From positions 1 to 32,578 of the forward strand of contig JADZFF010000097.1 of NCBI GenBank assembly GCA_020850015.1: a stretch of 32,578 nucleotides of DNA. Direction: 5' to 3'. The stretch comes from Bdellovibrionales bacterium. Lineage in GTDB: Bacteria; Bdellovibrionota; UBA1018; JADZFF01. A model generated the notes under the pieces. It did no database searches. It had not been told where the DNA came from and saw only the letters and a program-made list of their open reading frames with translations. Below, one piece after another: positions 23,656-31,595 of the stretch. Positions within the stretch are counted from its first letter, which is position 1. Every line of letters begins with the position of its first letter. Both the position numbers and the translations under genes were made by a program.

Positions 23656-25002
23656 TCAGAGCCTGTACCCGACACCCAGATCCAGGATCACAAACGCGGT
23701 GCTGAGGGAGCTCTGGGCGTCGGGGGCGGTAGCGGCGGCCCAACGGTAGTCCTCGGTCAGGAGGCGGAGGCGCCCTTCGGCGAAGAACTTCTTGGAGAGG
23801 TTCAGAGACAGGCCGAAGCCGAGCTCGATGCCGAGCGAGTCCGTCAGCGCGTTCGGGAGGTCGTCGGATTCGCCGCCCGTGTCCAACCGGAGCATGAGGA
23901 TCGTGCTGAGGAAGAGGGTGTCGCTCGCGCGGTAAGTGCCCATCCCTCCCAGTCCGTACCCCTGCCGGACGACTCTGGTGCGGACGGCTTCTGTGCTGCC
24001 CTGAACGATGAATATGCCGGCTTCGCCCAGAGCCAGGTGCGCGAAACCACCGAAGCGCCAGCGCCCGAACTCGCGTCCGTAAAACACGCGGCCATAGAGC
24101 CGGGGGAGGTTGAACTGAGTTCCGAGCACGGTCTGGCTCAGCGACTCGAAGCTCAAGGCCCCCGACCAGGTCCAGCGCTGGTGGGTGGATTTCGGCCCCC
24201 GCCAGCGGAGTTCGGCGCCCAGCATGCCCACGACCGCAGCGCCCGAGGCGTTGACGTTCGAATCCACGTCGTTGGCGGTGTAGGCCACGATGGACTGCGC
24301 GCCTCTGAAAATCGCTGACCACTCAGCCTTTCGAACCGCCTTCGGGTCCTCGATGAACGCGGCTTCGGTGGGGGCGACGCTTCCGTCCGCCTGGCGCTCC
24401 ACGTACTCCACGACCTTTTCCACGGCGGGGCCCGGGATCGCCGACGCGTTCACCTGGAAAACCGAGCGTTCTCCCCACTGCGTGCCGGAGGGAGTCTCGT
24501 GGCCCACGCGCCACCGATAGACGCCGGGGCCGGGCGGTTTCCATTCAAGCTCGTCCTTCGGGGTCTTCCAGACGCTCGTCGCACCCTGCGCGTCCGTAAC
24601 CTCGACGTGATGCGTAGTGCCCTTGAGGCCCGGCGTCCAGTTCAGCGTCAGAGTCCCATCCTTGAGCTCCTCCTTCACCACCGCGCGAGCAGCGGGCGAA
24701 AGGGCTTGGGGCGGCGCTGGGTTGACGATGAATCCCTGTACGTCGGTCCAGGGGCCTGGAGCGTCATCCTCGCCAATGCCGCGCACGCGGAAGTAGTAGG
24801 TGCCCAGAGGAAGCGTGAGCCTCACGGAGTTGCCGGGATAGGTCTTGCGGAGCAGTTTGGGCTCCATCTCCGGGGCGCTCGCGACCTCGAGCTCGTACTC
24901 TTTGGCTCCGTCCACGCTGCGCCACTCGATCGTGGCCTTGCGCTTGGGAGCCTCGGCGCCCGCCACGGTAGCGATCAGTAGGAGGACCCAGAATCGGAGC
25001 AT
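23656..25002 (-). CDS. Exported FN3-domain protein with probable outer-membrane beta-barrel
   Basis: 448 residues with a signal peptide (MLRFWVLLLIATVAGAEA). Two FN3-like domains follow: about 20-95 (ATIEWRSVDGAKEYELEVAS, YYFRVRGIGEDDAPGPW) and about 110-190 (LTLNWTPGLKGTTHHVEV, YRWRVGHETPSGTQWG). After a linker, the C-terminal half (about 235-448) alternates short amphipathic strands (LRWRGPKSTHQRWTWSGAL, LYGRVFYGREFGRWRFGGF) and ends LDLGVGYRL, as expected for an outer-membrane barrel. Function unknown. It lies 131 bases upstream of the large lipoprotein on the same strand; the barrel may anchor or help display that protein, which is inference. Confidence 0.75.
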   Translation of the reverse strand: MLRFWVLLLIATVAGAEAPKRKATIEWRSVDGAKEYELEVASAPEMEPKLLRKTYPGNSVRLTLPLGTYYFRVRGIGEDDAPGPWTDVQGFIVNPAPPQALSPAARAVVKEELKDGTLTLNWTPGLKGTTHHVEVTDAQGATSVWKTPKDELEWKPPGPGVYRWRVGHETPSGTQWGERSVFQVNASAIPGPAVEKVVEYVERQADGSVAPTEAAFIEDPKAVRKAEWSAIFRGAQSIVAYTANDVDSNVNASGAAVVGMLGAELRWRGPKSTHQRWTWSGALSFESLSQTVLGTQFNLPRLYGRVFYGREFGRWRFGGFAHLALGEAGIFIVQGSTEAVRTRVVRQGYGLGGMGTYRASDTLFLSTILMLRLDTGGESDDLPNALTDSLGIELGFGLSLNLSKKFFAEGRLRLLTEDYRWAAATAPDAQSSLSTAFVILDLGVGYRL

Positions 25003-25063
25003 TGCTCCAAGTATAGGGGAAAACTGCGAATCCGGGTACTCGGCCCCGGACTCGGCACGGTCT

Positions 25064-25570
25064 TCAGGTCAGGAACGGCAGCTCGCCCAGGTAGTCGTTC
25101 TTGCCGACTTCCACGCCGTTGCTGCGGAGGATCGAGTAGGCGGTCATGACATGGAAGTACAGGTTCGGAAGGACGTACTGGATCGCGTACTCCCTCCCCA
25201 AGAGGTACTTCGTGCCCCAGCGGGGCGTGGTGATCTTGCGGGCCTCGGCTCCCTTGAAGTCCTCGGGAGCGATCGTCTCCAGGTAAGCGCGCGTATCGGC
25301 GATCCTGCGCTTCAGGTCAGCGAGCGTTTTTTCCGTGTCCGGGTGCGCGGGTGGCACTTTCCCGGTGAGCCTCGCGGCGCCGAGCTTCGCCGTGTCGCAG
25401 GCGATCTGCACCTGACGGATCAGGTGGAACTGATCCGGAGCGAGGCGCGTGTTCAGGAGCACCTCCACGTCGAACTTCCTGGATTCGGCGAAGGCCGCGG
25501 CCTTGTCGAGCAGGGCGCTCAGCTGCGCGAGGGATTTCCGAGTCTGAGGGATCAGAAGTTCGTACATCAT
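25064..25570 (-). CDS. DUF1993 family protein
   Basis: About 168 residues from the ATG at 25568-25570; a second ATG follows directly, and an in-frame alternative start lies at 25588. The sequence matches the DUF1993 layout: an N-terminal helix with IPQTRKSLAQLSALLDKAAA, then LNTRLAPDQFHLIRQVQIACDTAK, and the C-terminal helix PNLYFHVMTAYSILRSNGVEVGK. The fold is a four-helix bundle related to DinB-like proteins, and the conserved histidine positions (FHLIRQV, YFHVMTAY) could bind metal. Its biochemical role is not known. It follows the flavoprotein gene closely (stop at 25592) and probably shares its transcript. Confidence 0.85.
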   Translation of the reverse strand: MMYELLIPQTRKSLAQLSALLDKAAAFAESRKFDVEVLLNTRLAPDQFHLIRQVQIACDTAKLGAARLTGKVPPAHPDTEKTLADLKRRIADTRAYLETIAPEDFKGAEARKITTPRWGTKYLLGREYAIQYVLPNLYFHVMTAYSILRSNGVEVGKNDYLGELPFLT

Positions 25571-25591
25571 GGAGTGAGGGAATAGCACGGG

Positions 25592-27271
25592 CTAGGACGG
25601 CCCCTCAAGCGTCGATAATCCCCCGGTGAGTCCCGGCGCCTCCTGCGAGGGCGCGGCTCCACTGAGCCTGGGGCCCTGAGCGATGGCGCGGAACGTGCGC
25701 AGAAGCCCGAAAAATCCTCCGAGGATCGCCGCGGCGGAAATCACGCCTCCCCAGGTCGCACCCATGATTCCGTGGGCCATGGTGTCCGCGCTGCCCTGGT
25801 ACAGGCCGCGGAACGGGGTGCGGACCCCCATGCACTTCATGCGGTAACGCTCGGGGCGGGCGGCAACACCGTAGATCACCCCGTGCGGGTGCGCGGCGAA
25901 ATGCTCCGTCGTCACGGGCGTGGACACCTCCACGGCCTGGATCAGGTCGCGGTATCCGGGATGCCGCTCCTCGACGAACGCGATAAGCGAGTCGGCGATG
26001 CGCTTCTTGAGGGTCTCGTAGTCCTCGCCGCGCCTTTTCCAGGCACCGTCGCGCCACTTCTCGAAGGCCTCGTAGGGCACAAAGGTGATGATCTCGCCCG
26101 TGTGCCGGGTGGCGGCTGGGTCCTTGATCGAGGGGAAGGTGACGTAGGCGAAGTGCGGCTTGCCCTCGAGGACGTCGCCCTGGCGCGCGTAGATCTCGTC
26201 GTGATCGTAACCGTCGTAGATCCAGTGGTTCTCGCCCTGGAAACCGAGCTTCCGAGGGTCGTCCTTGAAGCTGATGAACAGGTTCACGTGCGCCGGGCCC
26301 CGTGCGATGGTGCTGAGCTCCTGGCGCGCGGGCTCGGCCTCGGGCCGCGACGAGAGCAGGCGGCGGTAGGTGATCTCCGCTCCGACGTTGGAAACGATCT
26401 GGTTCGCGTAGAACCGCCGCTCCACCTCTTCCTTGCCGACCTTCTCCATCACGCGCACGCCCACGGCGCGGTTGCCCTCGATCAGGATCTCCTCCGCGCG
26501 GCACTTCAGCCGCACCTCGCCGCCCGCCGCCTTCACGATGCGAGTCACGGAATCGGCAATGCCCGCCGCTCCGCCGACCGGGTAGTAGCCGCCCTGGAAG
26601 TAGTGGGCCACCACCATGGCCTGGATCACGAGCGCGCTCTGATCGGGCGGCAGGCCCTGGTCGCCCCACTGCGAGAGCAGAAGCGCCCTGAGCTTCGGGT
26701 TCTTGAACTTGGCGTTGTAGTACTCGGAAGTCTTGCGGAAGGCCTGGCGCGCGCCGACGCCGCCCAAGAGCTTAGCGAGGATCCGAACGGGCGTGGCCAG
26801 CGCGGAGGGCAGCAGGTTGGCTGCGATCATCTGGGCCACCGGCCACTGCACGGCCGCGCTGATCTCCTCGAAGTACGTGCGGAGCGCCGCCTCCTCCTCG
26901 GGGAACTGCTCGATCAGGTCGGCCAGGTAGCGGCGCTTTCCCGAGCGCACGCCGAAGTCGAGCCCCGGGTAGACAAAACGCTCGAAGGGGTCGTTCATCT
27001 TCTTCCAACTCACCCCGCCCCCGGTGACGAAGTCCATGAGCTTGCGTCCCGGCGCGCCGTCCTTCATCTCGCCGATGTAGTGGATCCCCACATCCCAGTG
27101 GAATCCGCCCGGCCTGCGGAAGGTGTGCGTGTAACCCCCGGCCTTGAAGTGCTGCTCGAGAATGAGCACGCGTTTGCTTGCGAGCTGGCTGAGCAGGCTG
27201 GCGCAGGTAAGCCCTCCCATGCCCGAGCCGATGATGATCACGTCGTAGGTGTTTTCCGCGGTTTTCGTCAT
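25592..27271 (-). CDS. Phytoene desaturase/retinol saturase-like FAD-dependent oxidoreductase
   Basis: 559 residues from the ATG at 27269-27271, which has AAGGGGAA upstream. The FAD dinucleotide-binding motif is at the N-terminus (DVIIIGSGMGGLTCASLL), followed by the LEQHFKAGGYTHTF segment typical of the carotenoid isomerase/retinol saturase branch. GGAAGIADSVTRIV and the C-terminal FAD contact region (GLYQGSADTMAHGIMGA) are also present. A hydrophobic C-terminal helix suggests membrane association. The substrate is probably a lipophilic polyene or fatty acyl compound, but no carotenoid genes are nearby. It is divergent from the PhnA-like gene; an operator-like dyad lies in the shared promoter region. 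Confidence 0.88.
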   Translation of the reverse strand: MTKTAENTYDVIIIGSGMGGLTCASLLSQLASKRVLILEQHFKAGGYTHTFRRPGGFHWDVGIHYIGEMKDGAPGRKLMDFVTGGGVSWKKMNDPFERFVYPGLDFGVRSGKRRYLADLIEQFPEEEAALRTYFEEISAAVQWPVAQMIAANLLPSALATPVRILAKLLGGVGARQAFRKTSEYYNAKFKNPKLRALLLSQWGDQGLPPDQSALVIQAMVVAHYFQGGYYPVGGAAGIADSVTRIVKAAGGEVRLKCRAEEILIEGNRAVGVRVMEKVGKEEVERRFYANQIVSNVGAEITYRRLLSSRPEAEPARQELSTIARGPAHVNLFISFKDDPRKLGFQGENHWIYDGYDHDEIYARQGDVLEGKPHFAYVTFPSIKDPAATRHTGEIITFVPYEAFEKWRDGAWKRRGEDYETLKKRIADSLIAFVEERHPGYRDLIQAVEVSTPVTTEHFAAHPHGVIYGVAARPERYRMKCMGVRTPFRGLYQGSADTMAHGIMGATWGGVISAAAILGGFFGLLRTFRAIAQGPRLSGAAPSQEAPGLTGGLSTLEGPS

Positions 27272-27290
27272 GATTTCCCCTTGAGGCCCA

Positions 27291-27331
27291 TGAGAATCAC
27301 ACAGGTGCGCCTTGATGAGAATCCCATTCTC
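27291..27331. promoter_or_regulatory. Operator-like repeats in the divergent promoter region (TGAGAATC pair and GAGAAT dyad)
   Basis: TGAGAATC occurs twice (27291-27298 and 27316-27323), 25 bases apart. The second copy is half of a perfect dyad, GAGAAT (27317-27322), CCC, ATTCTC (27326-27331). The arrangement lies in the 109 bases between the divergent flavoprotein and PhnA-like genes, so a shared regulator is likely. It loosely resembles iron- or redox-responsive operators, but I cannot name the regulator. Confidence 0.4.
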
Positions 27332-27380
27332 TTCAATGGGGCTGCATCGAGGCCCGGGACCGTGTAAGATTACCGCACCG

Positions 27381-27749
27381 ATGGAAACCGCCCCGAAATG
27401 CCCCGAATGCAGCGCTGAATTCACCTATGCCGACGGCAGCCTCTGGGTCTGCCCTTCGTGCGCGCACGAGTGGAGCATGCACGCGCCCACCCCGTTGGCC
27501 TCCGACGAGGAAGAGAGCCCATCGGGTGAACCCTCCGTACGCGACGCCCACGGCAATCCGCTCGCCAGCGGCGACTCCGTGACCGTGATCAAGGACCTCA
27601 AGGTCAAGGGCGCCTCCTCGGTGGTGAAGGCCGGCACCAAGGTCCGCAACATTCGCATCGTGGACAGCAGCGATGGCCACAACATCGCCTGCAAGATCGA
27701 CGGAATCGGCGCCATGAACCTGAAGTCCGAGTTCGTGAAGAAGGCCTGA
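27381..27749 (+). CDS. PhnA/YjdM-family zinc-ribbon protein
   Basis: 122 residues. The N-terminal zinc ribbon [25 protein letters not shown] is followed by a compact beta domain with [24 protein letters not shown] and the end [15 protein letters not shown], which define the PhnA (YjdM) family. Despite the old phosphonate-related name, the cellular role is unclear. The ATG at 27381 was chosen because the zinc ribbon starts five residues later; no clear ribosome binding site is visible, and a TAAGAT -10-like element at 27365 suggests a very short leader. Confidence 0.9.
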   Translation: METAPKCPECSAEFTYADGSLWVCPSCAHEWSMHAPTPLASDEEESPSGEPSVRDAHGNPLASGDSVTVIKDLKVKGASSVVKAGTKVRNIRIVDSSDGHNIACKIDGIGAMNLKSEFVKKA

Positions 27750-27783
27750 CCTCGGCCCGCCGCCCCCCGCTTGCCCCATGTGC

Positions 27784-27798
27784 GAGGTGCTTTGTCTC
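27784..27798. promoter_or_regulatory. Imperfect GAGGT-N5-GTCTC dyad, candidate activator site
   Basis: The right arm GTCTC is identical to that of the dyad at 704-718, and the left arm GAGGT keeps three of five bases at the same spacing. It lies about 50-80 bases upstream of the sigma-54-like element at 27849-27864, paralleling the arrangement in front of the first CBS operon. Confidence 0.28.
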
Positions 27799-27848
27799 AT
27801 CGGCTCATTGCGGCATCGCCTGAAGTCCCCGGAGCGGGCATCTGAGCT

Positions 27849-27864
27849 TGGCATCGGGCCTGCA
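27849..27864 (+). promoter_or_regulatory. Candidate sigma-54 promoter of the CBS-DUF2267/HemG-like operon
   Basis: TGGCATCGGGCCTGCA has GG and GC at the correct 10-base spacing, TGGCA at -24 and CTGCA at -12. It shares the unusual C at the first position of the -12 element with the sites at 815-830 and 2879-2894. The predicted start near 27875 lies just before the GGAGG ribosome binding site of the gene at 27890. Confidence 0.55.
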
Positions 27865-27889
27865 CTTCTGGAAGTTCGGAGGCAACACC

Positions 27890-28747
27890 ATGAACGGAAC
27901 TCTTGAACGGTTCATCCACGGAGGAATGCTGGTACTGAGCGAGGAGACCCCTGCCAAAGAGGCTGCGCGGGCCATGGTGGAGCGGCGCGTAGGAAGCGTC
28001 GTCGTCTGCAACGAACAGGGGCAGATCAGCGGCGTTCTCACCGACCGCGACCTCTCCAGCCAGGTGCTCGCCTTTGGCTATCCTCCCGACACCCCCGTGG
28101 GTGAGCTCATGGCGCTTGAACCCATCACCATCACCGAGACCGACACGGTCGACACGGCGGTGCGCCTGATGGAAGAGAACGGCATTCGCCGCGTGCCCGT
28201 GGTGCGGCGCCTGGAGTCCGGCAAGGAGCGCTGCATCGGCATGGTGACGCTCGATGATCTCCTGGCGGAAGGGGCTCTGACCACCGAGCGGATCGCGGGC
28301 ATCGTTTCGCATCAGGTGCTCAAGGTGAGCCGTCGGCATCTGCGGCGCGACGCGCGCAGAGAAGCGCGCCGCGAGAATACGCTCCATCGCTTCTACAAGA
28401 CGATGATCTCTCACATGCGCATTCCCGCCGAGGGGAGCGAGGCCGCCGTATTGTTCCTGCTCACGGCGCTCGTGCAGCGACTTCCTCCCACCGGGGCGGC
28501 GCATCTGATCTCGCAGCTTCCTGGAAACCTTCAGGAGGACCTGCTGAACCTGCGCGCCGGCCCGGACCGCGCCATCACCACGCAGTCGTTGCTTGCCGAG
28601 CTCACCGTTCGATACGGGCTCACCCAGAAGCAGGCCAATCAGGCGCTCGACGGATTCTGGGACGGACTCGAAGAGTTCACGGCGCCGAGCCGGGAGGTCG
28701 GTCAGGTGCTCGCGCATCTTCCTGAGCGGGCAAGGATCGCTTGGTAA
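27890..28747 (+). CDS. CBS-pair protein with C-terminal DUF2267 domain
   Basis: 285 residues. Two CBS motifs occupy about 8-135 (GSVVVCNEQGQISGVLTDRDLSSQVL and RRVPVVRRL...CIGMVTLDDLLAE). A basic linker follows (SRRHLRRDARREARRE) and then DUF2267, recognisable from AAVLFLLTALVQRLPPTGAA, HLISQLPGNLQEDLL and the end VLAHLPERARIAW. DUF2267 proteins are found beside hypoxia and stress genes but have no known activity. The ATG at 27890 has GGAGG at 27878-27882. The operon continues with the HemG-like gene nine bases later. The CBS part may sense adenine nucleotides. Confidence 0.9.
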   Translation: MNGTLERFIHGGMLVLSEETPAKEAARAMVERRVGSVVVCNEQGQISGVLTDRDLSSQVLAFGYPPDTPVGELMALEPITITETDTVDTAVRLMEENGIRRVPVVRRLESGKERCIGMVTLDDLLAEGALTTERIAGIVSHQVLKVSRRHLRRDARREARRENTLHRFYKTMISHMRIPAEGSEAAVLFLLTALVQRLPPTGAAHLISQLPGNLQEDLLNLRAGPDRAITTQSLLAELTVRYGLTQKQANQALDGFWDGLEEFTAPSREVGQVLAHLPERARIAW

Positions 28748-28756
28748 GGAGAAAAT

Positions 28757-29338
28757 GTGGCGAAAGTTCTCGTGGTCTTTGGAACCACCGACGGGCACAC
28801 GGGCAAGATCGCCGAGCGCATGGCAGCCACCGCCCGCGCGAGGGGCGACACCGTGGACCTCGTCCGCGCGAAGTGGGTTCGGCCGGAACAGCGTCCTGCG
28901 GATTATGATCTCGTCGTGGTCGCGGCCTCGATTCATGCCCAGGGCTACCAGAGGGCTGTGAAGAGTTGGGTGCGCAAACACGCCGAGGCGTTGAGCCGGA
29001 GGCCCAGTGCCTTCGTGTCGGTGTGCCTGGGGGTGCTCGAAAAGAAGCCCGAAACCGACCGGGCGCTCGCTGGGATCCGCGAGCGGTTCTTCAGCGAGAC
29101 CGGTTGGCGGCCCGGCTCCGTACACATGGCGGCGGGCGCCTTGCTCTACACCCGCTACTCGTTTCTCAAGAAGTGGGTGATGAAACGCATCGCCCGCAAG
29201 GCCGGCGGTGGCACGGATACCCGGCGGGACTACGAGTATACGGATTGGGCAGCACTCGAAGCTTTTACGCGAAAGCTGTCCGAATCCCTCTCACCCCTTG
29301 CGGAAGATCCCCGAATTTCGCGACGCGAAGCGCTCTGA
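28757..29338 (+). CDS. HemG-like flavodoxin-domain protein
   Basis: 193 residues starting with GTG at 28757; GGAG at 28748-28751 precedes it. The flavodoxin phosphate loop is FGTTDGHTGKIAE, and the later motifs VVVAASIHAQGYQRAVKSW, PSAFVSVCLGV, RPGSVHMAAGALLYTRY and GGGTDTRRDYEYTDW follow the order seen in menaquinone-dependent protoporphyrinogen IX dehydrogenase (HemG). It may oxidise protoporphyrinogen in a quinone-linked, oxygen-independent way, which fits a low-oxygen setting. It could also be a general flavodoxin-like quinone reductase; the substrate is not certain. An ATG two bases upstream of the GTG is in another frame. Confidence 0.85.
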   Translation: MAKVLVVFGTTDGHTGKIAERMAATARARGDTVDLVRAKWVRPEQRPADYDLVVVAASIHAQGYQRAVKSWVRKHAEALSRRPSAFVSVCLGVLEKKPETDRALAGIRERFFSETGWRPGSVHMAAGALLYTRYSFLKKWVMKRIARKAGGGTDTRRDYEYTDWAALEAFTRKLSESLSPLAEDPRISRREAL

Positions 29339-29375
29339 GGTTGACTGATTTGGTTTCACTCTGTAACCGCCAAGG

Positions 29376-31595
29376 ATGCAATTTCCCAACGCCCAGCTTC
29401 GGTGTCTCGCGGGTCTCACTCTGGTTGCCCTGGTTACCGCCTGTAACGGAGCCGAGGGCAACGGGGGGGGAGGGACACCCGACCCGGCAGCGCCCAGTTC
29501 ACCGCCGGCTCAGGGTCTGCCCGGGCCCGCGGGCCCCGCTTCCACGGACAGCAAGATTCAGTCGGCCTTGAGCGAGGGCAAGATCACTCCGGAAGAGGGC
29601 TGGCGCTACCGCCTGGCCGCGCGCTTCAATCCGGCCGCGCTTCCCGAGGAGTACCGGCCCGACGCGAACAGCCCCCAGGACGAGCTCGGCTCTCAGTCGG
29701 GAGGGGATCGTTTCCTCAACACGCTCATCGGCGCATTGCCCACGCTCTCGAACGCGGCCCAGAAGGAGTTCGTGGGCTACCTGATCCCCCCGAGCTACGT
29801 GGGCTCAGCGCACGGCATGGGGCGCAGTCTCCCGAAGGCCGCAGCCCAGAAAGAAGAGAGGGATGAGATCATCCCCACGCCGATCCCCCAGGAGGGCTGG
29901 ACACACACGGAGACCACCGAGCTCAAGATCTGGTGGCAGGCGGATCACCCGGATGACGAGTTTGTCGCGCGCCGGCTGATCGGCGTGTTCCCCACGATCA
30001 AGAACAAGCTCGACGCCCTCATGGGCAAGACGATGATCTCAGACGCAGGCGTGCACCGGTTCCGCGCGCCCGACGGCACGCACATGGCTTGGGGCGACGG
30101 CGGCAACGGCAAGCTCGACATCTACGTGGGCCACATCCAGGGAGCGACGCAGGCCCTGACGGTTCCCTACCTTCCGGGCTGCAGCGAAGTGGCCTCGTTC
30201 ATGCTCTTCGACCGCACCCAGGGCTCTACGATCCGAAAGGCCGAAGCTGGGCTCGCGCACGAGTACATGCACGTGCTCCAGAACACCTTCACGCGGGGGC
30301 ATGCCTGCGACTCCTACAACCGAGTCGACGAAGGCACGGCCAACTTCGCGATCCAGTATGTCTTCCCGCAAAACGACTATGAGAAGGAGTACGACACCTT
30401 CTTCAAGGGCCCCCACACATCGTTGGCGAGCTACGACTATCATACCTGGCCTTTCTACCTCTTCATGGAGCGCACCCTGGGTTCGAGCAGCATCCGCGAC
30501 ATCTTCGAGAACAACGCTCTGCTCGACGGCATCGAGTCCGTGAACCAGGCCCTTCCGGGCGGGTTCGCGAAGCAGTTCCCGCTCTACACGATCCGCGAGT
30601 GGAACCAGACCGAAGTCGAAGACGACTTCCGCGACTGGGACGGCCTGGACTGGAAGCCGCAGAAGATGTGGGAGGTCAACGTGCCCACCGAGCGCATCTC
30701 CGTGCAGGCCGACGCGCGCGGCGTGTTCAAACGCGAAGAGGAGATGGGCGGACAGAAGGCGCTCGAGCCTCTCTCGCGCCGCTATTTCCACTTCGTTTTC
30801 GACGACCCCACGATCCGATCCGTGGATGTGGCGGCGGTGCCGGGCTACGACCCCACCGGGAAGCTGCGTCTCAAGGTGCTGATCAAACGCGTGGGCCGCG
30901 AGTTCGAAGCCGAGGACTGGTCCGAGAAGGAAGAGGCCACGGAGTTCTGCCGCGACGTGCAGGACGAGAAGATCGAAGAGATGGTGCTGATCTTCTCGAA
31001 CGTCGCTTTCCCCGAGCAGGGCGGCTCGGGGGCCCCGAAGGTGCAAACGGGCTTTGAGCTCTCGGCCACCCGATTCGGCTGCAAGACTTGGCGGGGCGAG
31101 TTTCGCTCCACTTGGGAGTACTCCGGCCCCTCGGGCCAGGACAGCATGAGCACCTCGGCCGAGGTCACCTTCGAGCGCGAGGGCGTGAACGCCACGGGCA
31201 ACTTCGTGGGGCGCTTCAAGGCCTCCGAGGGCAGCGGGAACTTCGTGTACTCGGGCAGGCGCAAGAGCGGTGACGGCTGGTGCTCGGGCAACACCTCCGG
31301 CGTCTTCACGGTGGTCTCTGACCGCTCGAACACCATTGGCATGTACCCCCACCAGGTGGGCACCCCCAACGAAGGGAAGTACTTGGGCGGAGTGGGCGTG
31401 CTTTCGCCGGAGTTCTTTCTGGTGACCTACCACTGCGGCGGTAACAAGCCGCCGATCCAGGGCGCCGTGGTGCCCAACGTCTGGTCCACCGGCGCGGGAT
31501 TCCGTCGGGCCAATCCTGATGGCACGCTCAGCGGCACATCGAGCGTGCCTGGAGTGGGATTCAACTACGAGTGGATGATCCGGCCCGTGGACTAG
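29376..31595 (+). CDS. Lipoprotein zinc metallopeptidase-like protein (HExxH)
   Basis: 739 residues. The N-terminal signal ends in the lipobox LVTAC (Cys23), followed by a Gly/Pro-rich spacer, so the protein is lipid-anchored in the envelope. A gluzincin-type zinc site is visible: HEYMH at 295-299 with downstream glutamate E319 in DEGTANFA. The catalytic region is flanked by well-ordered domains, and a C-terminal beta-rich section (about 570-739, with WCSGNTSGVFTVV) may bind substrate. I do not recognise the peptidase family. A TTGACT at 29341 could be a -35 element. The stop shares the CTAG at 31592-31595 with the stop of the convergent gene. Confidence 0.85.
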   Translation: MQFPNAQLRCLAGLTLVALVTACNGAEGNGGGGTPDPAAPSSPPAQGLPGPAGPASTDSKIQSALSEGKITPEEGWRYRLAARFNPAALPEEYRPDANSPQDELGSQSGGDRFLNTLIGALPTLSNAAQKEFVGYLIPPSYVGSAHGMGRSLPKAAAQKEERDEIIPTPIPQEGWTHTETTELKIWWQADHPDDEFVARRLIGVFPTIKNKLDALMGKTMISDAGVHRFRAPDGTHMAWGDGGNGKLDIYVGHIQGATQALTVPYLPGCSEVASFMLFDRTQGSTIRKAEAGLAHEYMHVLQNTFTRGHACDSYNRVDEGTANFAIQYVFPQNDYEKEYDTFFKGPHTSLASYDYHTWPFYLFMERTLGSSSIRDIFENNALLDGIESVNQALPGGFAKQFPLYTIREWNQTEVEDDFRDWDGLDWKPQKMWEVNVPTERISVQADARGVFKREEEMGGQKALEPLSRRYFHFVFDDPTIRSVDVAAVPGYDPTGKLRLKVLIKRVGREFEAEDWSEKEEATEFCRDVQDEKIEEMVLIFSNVAFPEQGGSGAPKVQTGFELSATRFGCKTWRGEFRSTWEYSGPSGQDSMSTSAEVTFEREGVNATGNFVGRFKASEGSGNFVYSGRRKSGDGWCSGNTSGVFTVVSDRSNTIGMYPHQVGTPNEGKYLGGVGVLSPEFFLVTYHCGGNKPPIQGAVVPNVWSTGAGFRRANPDGTLSGTSSVPGVGFNYEWMIRPVD

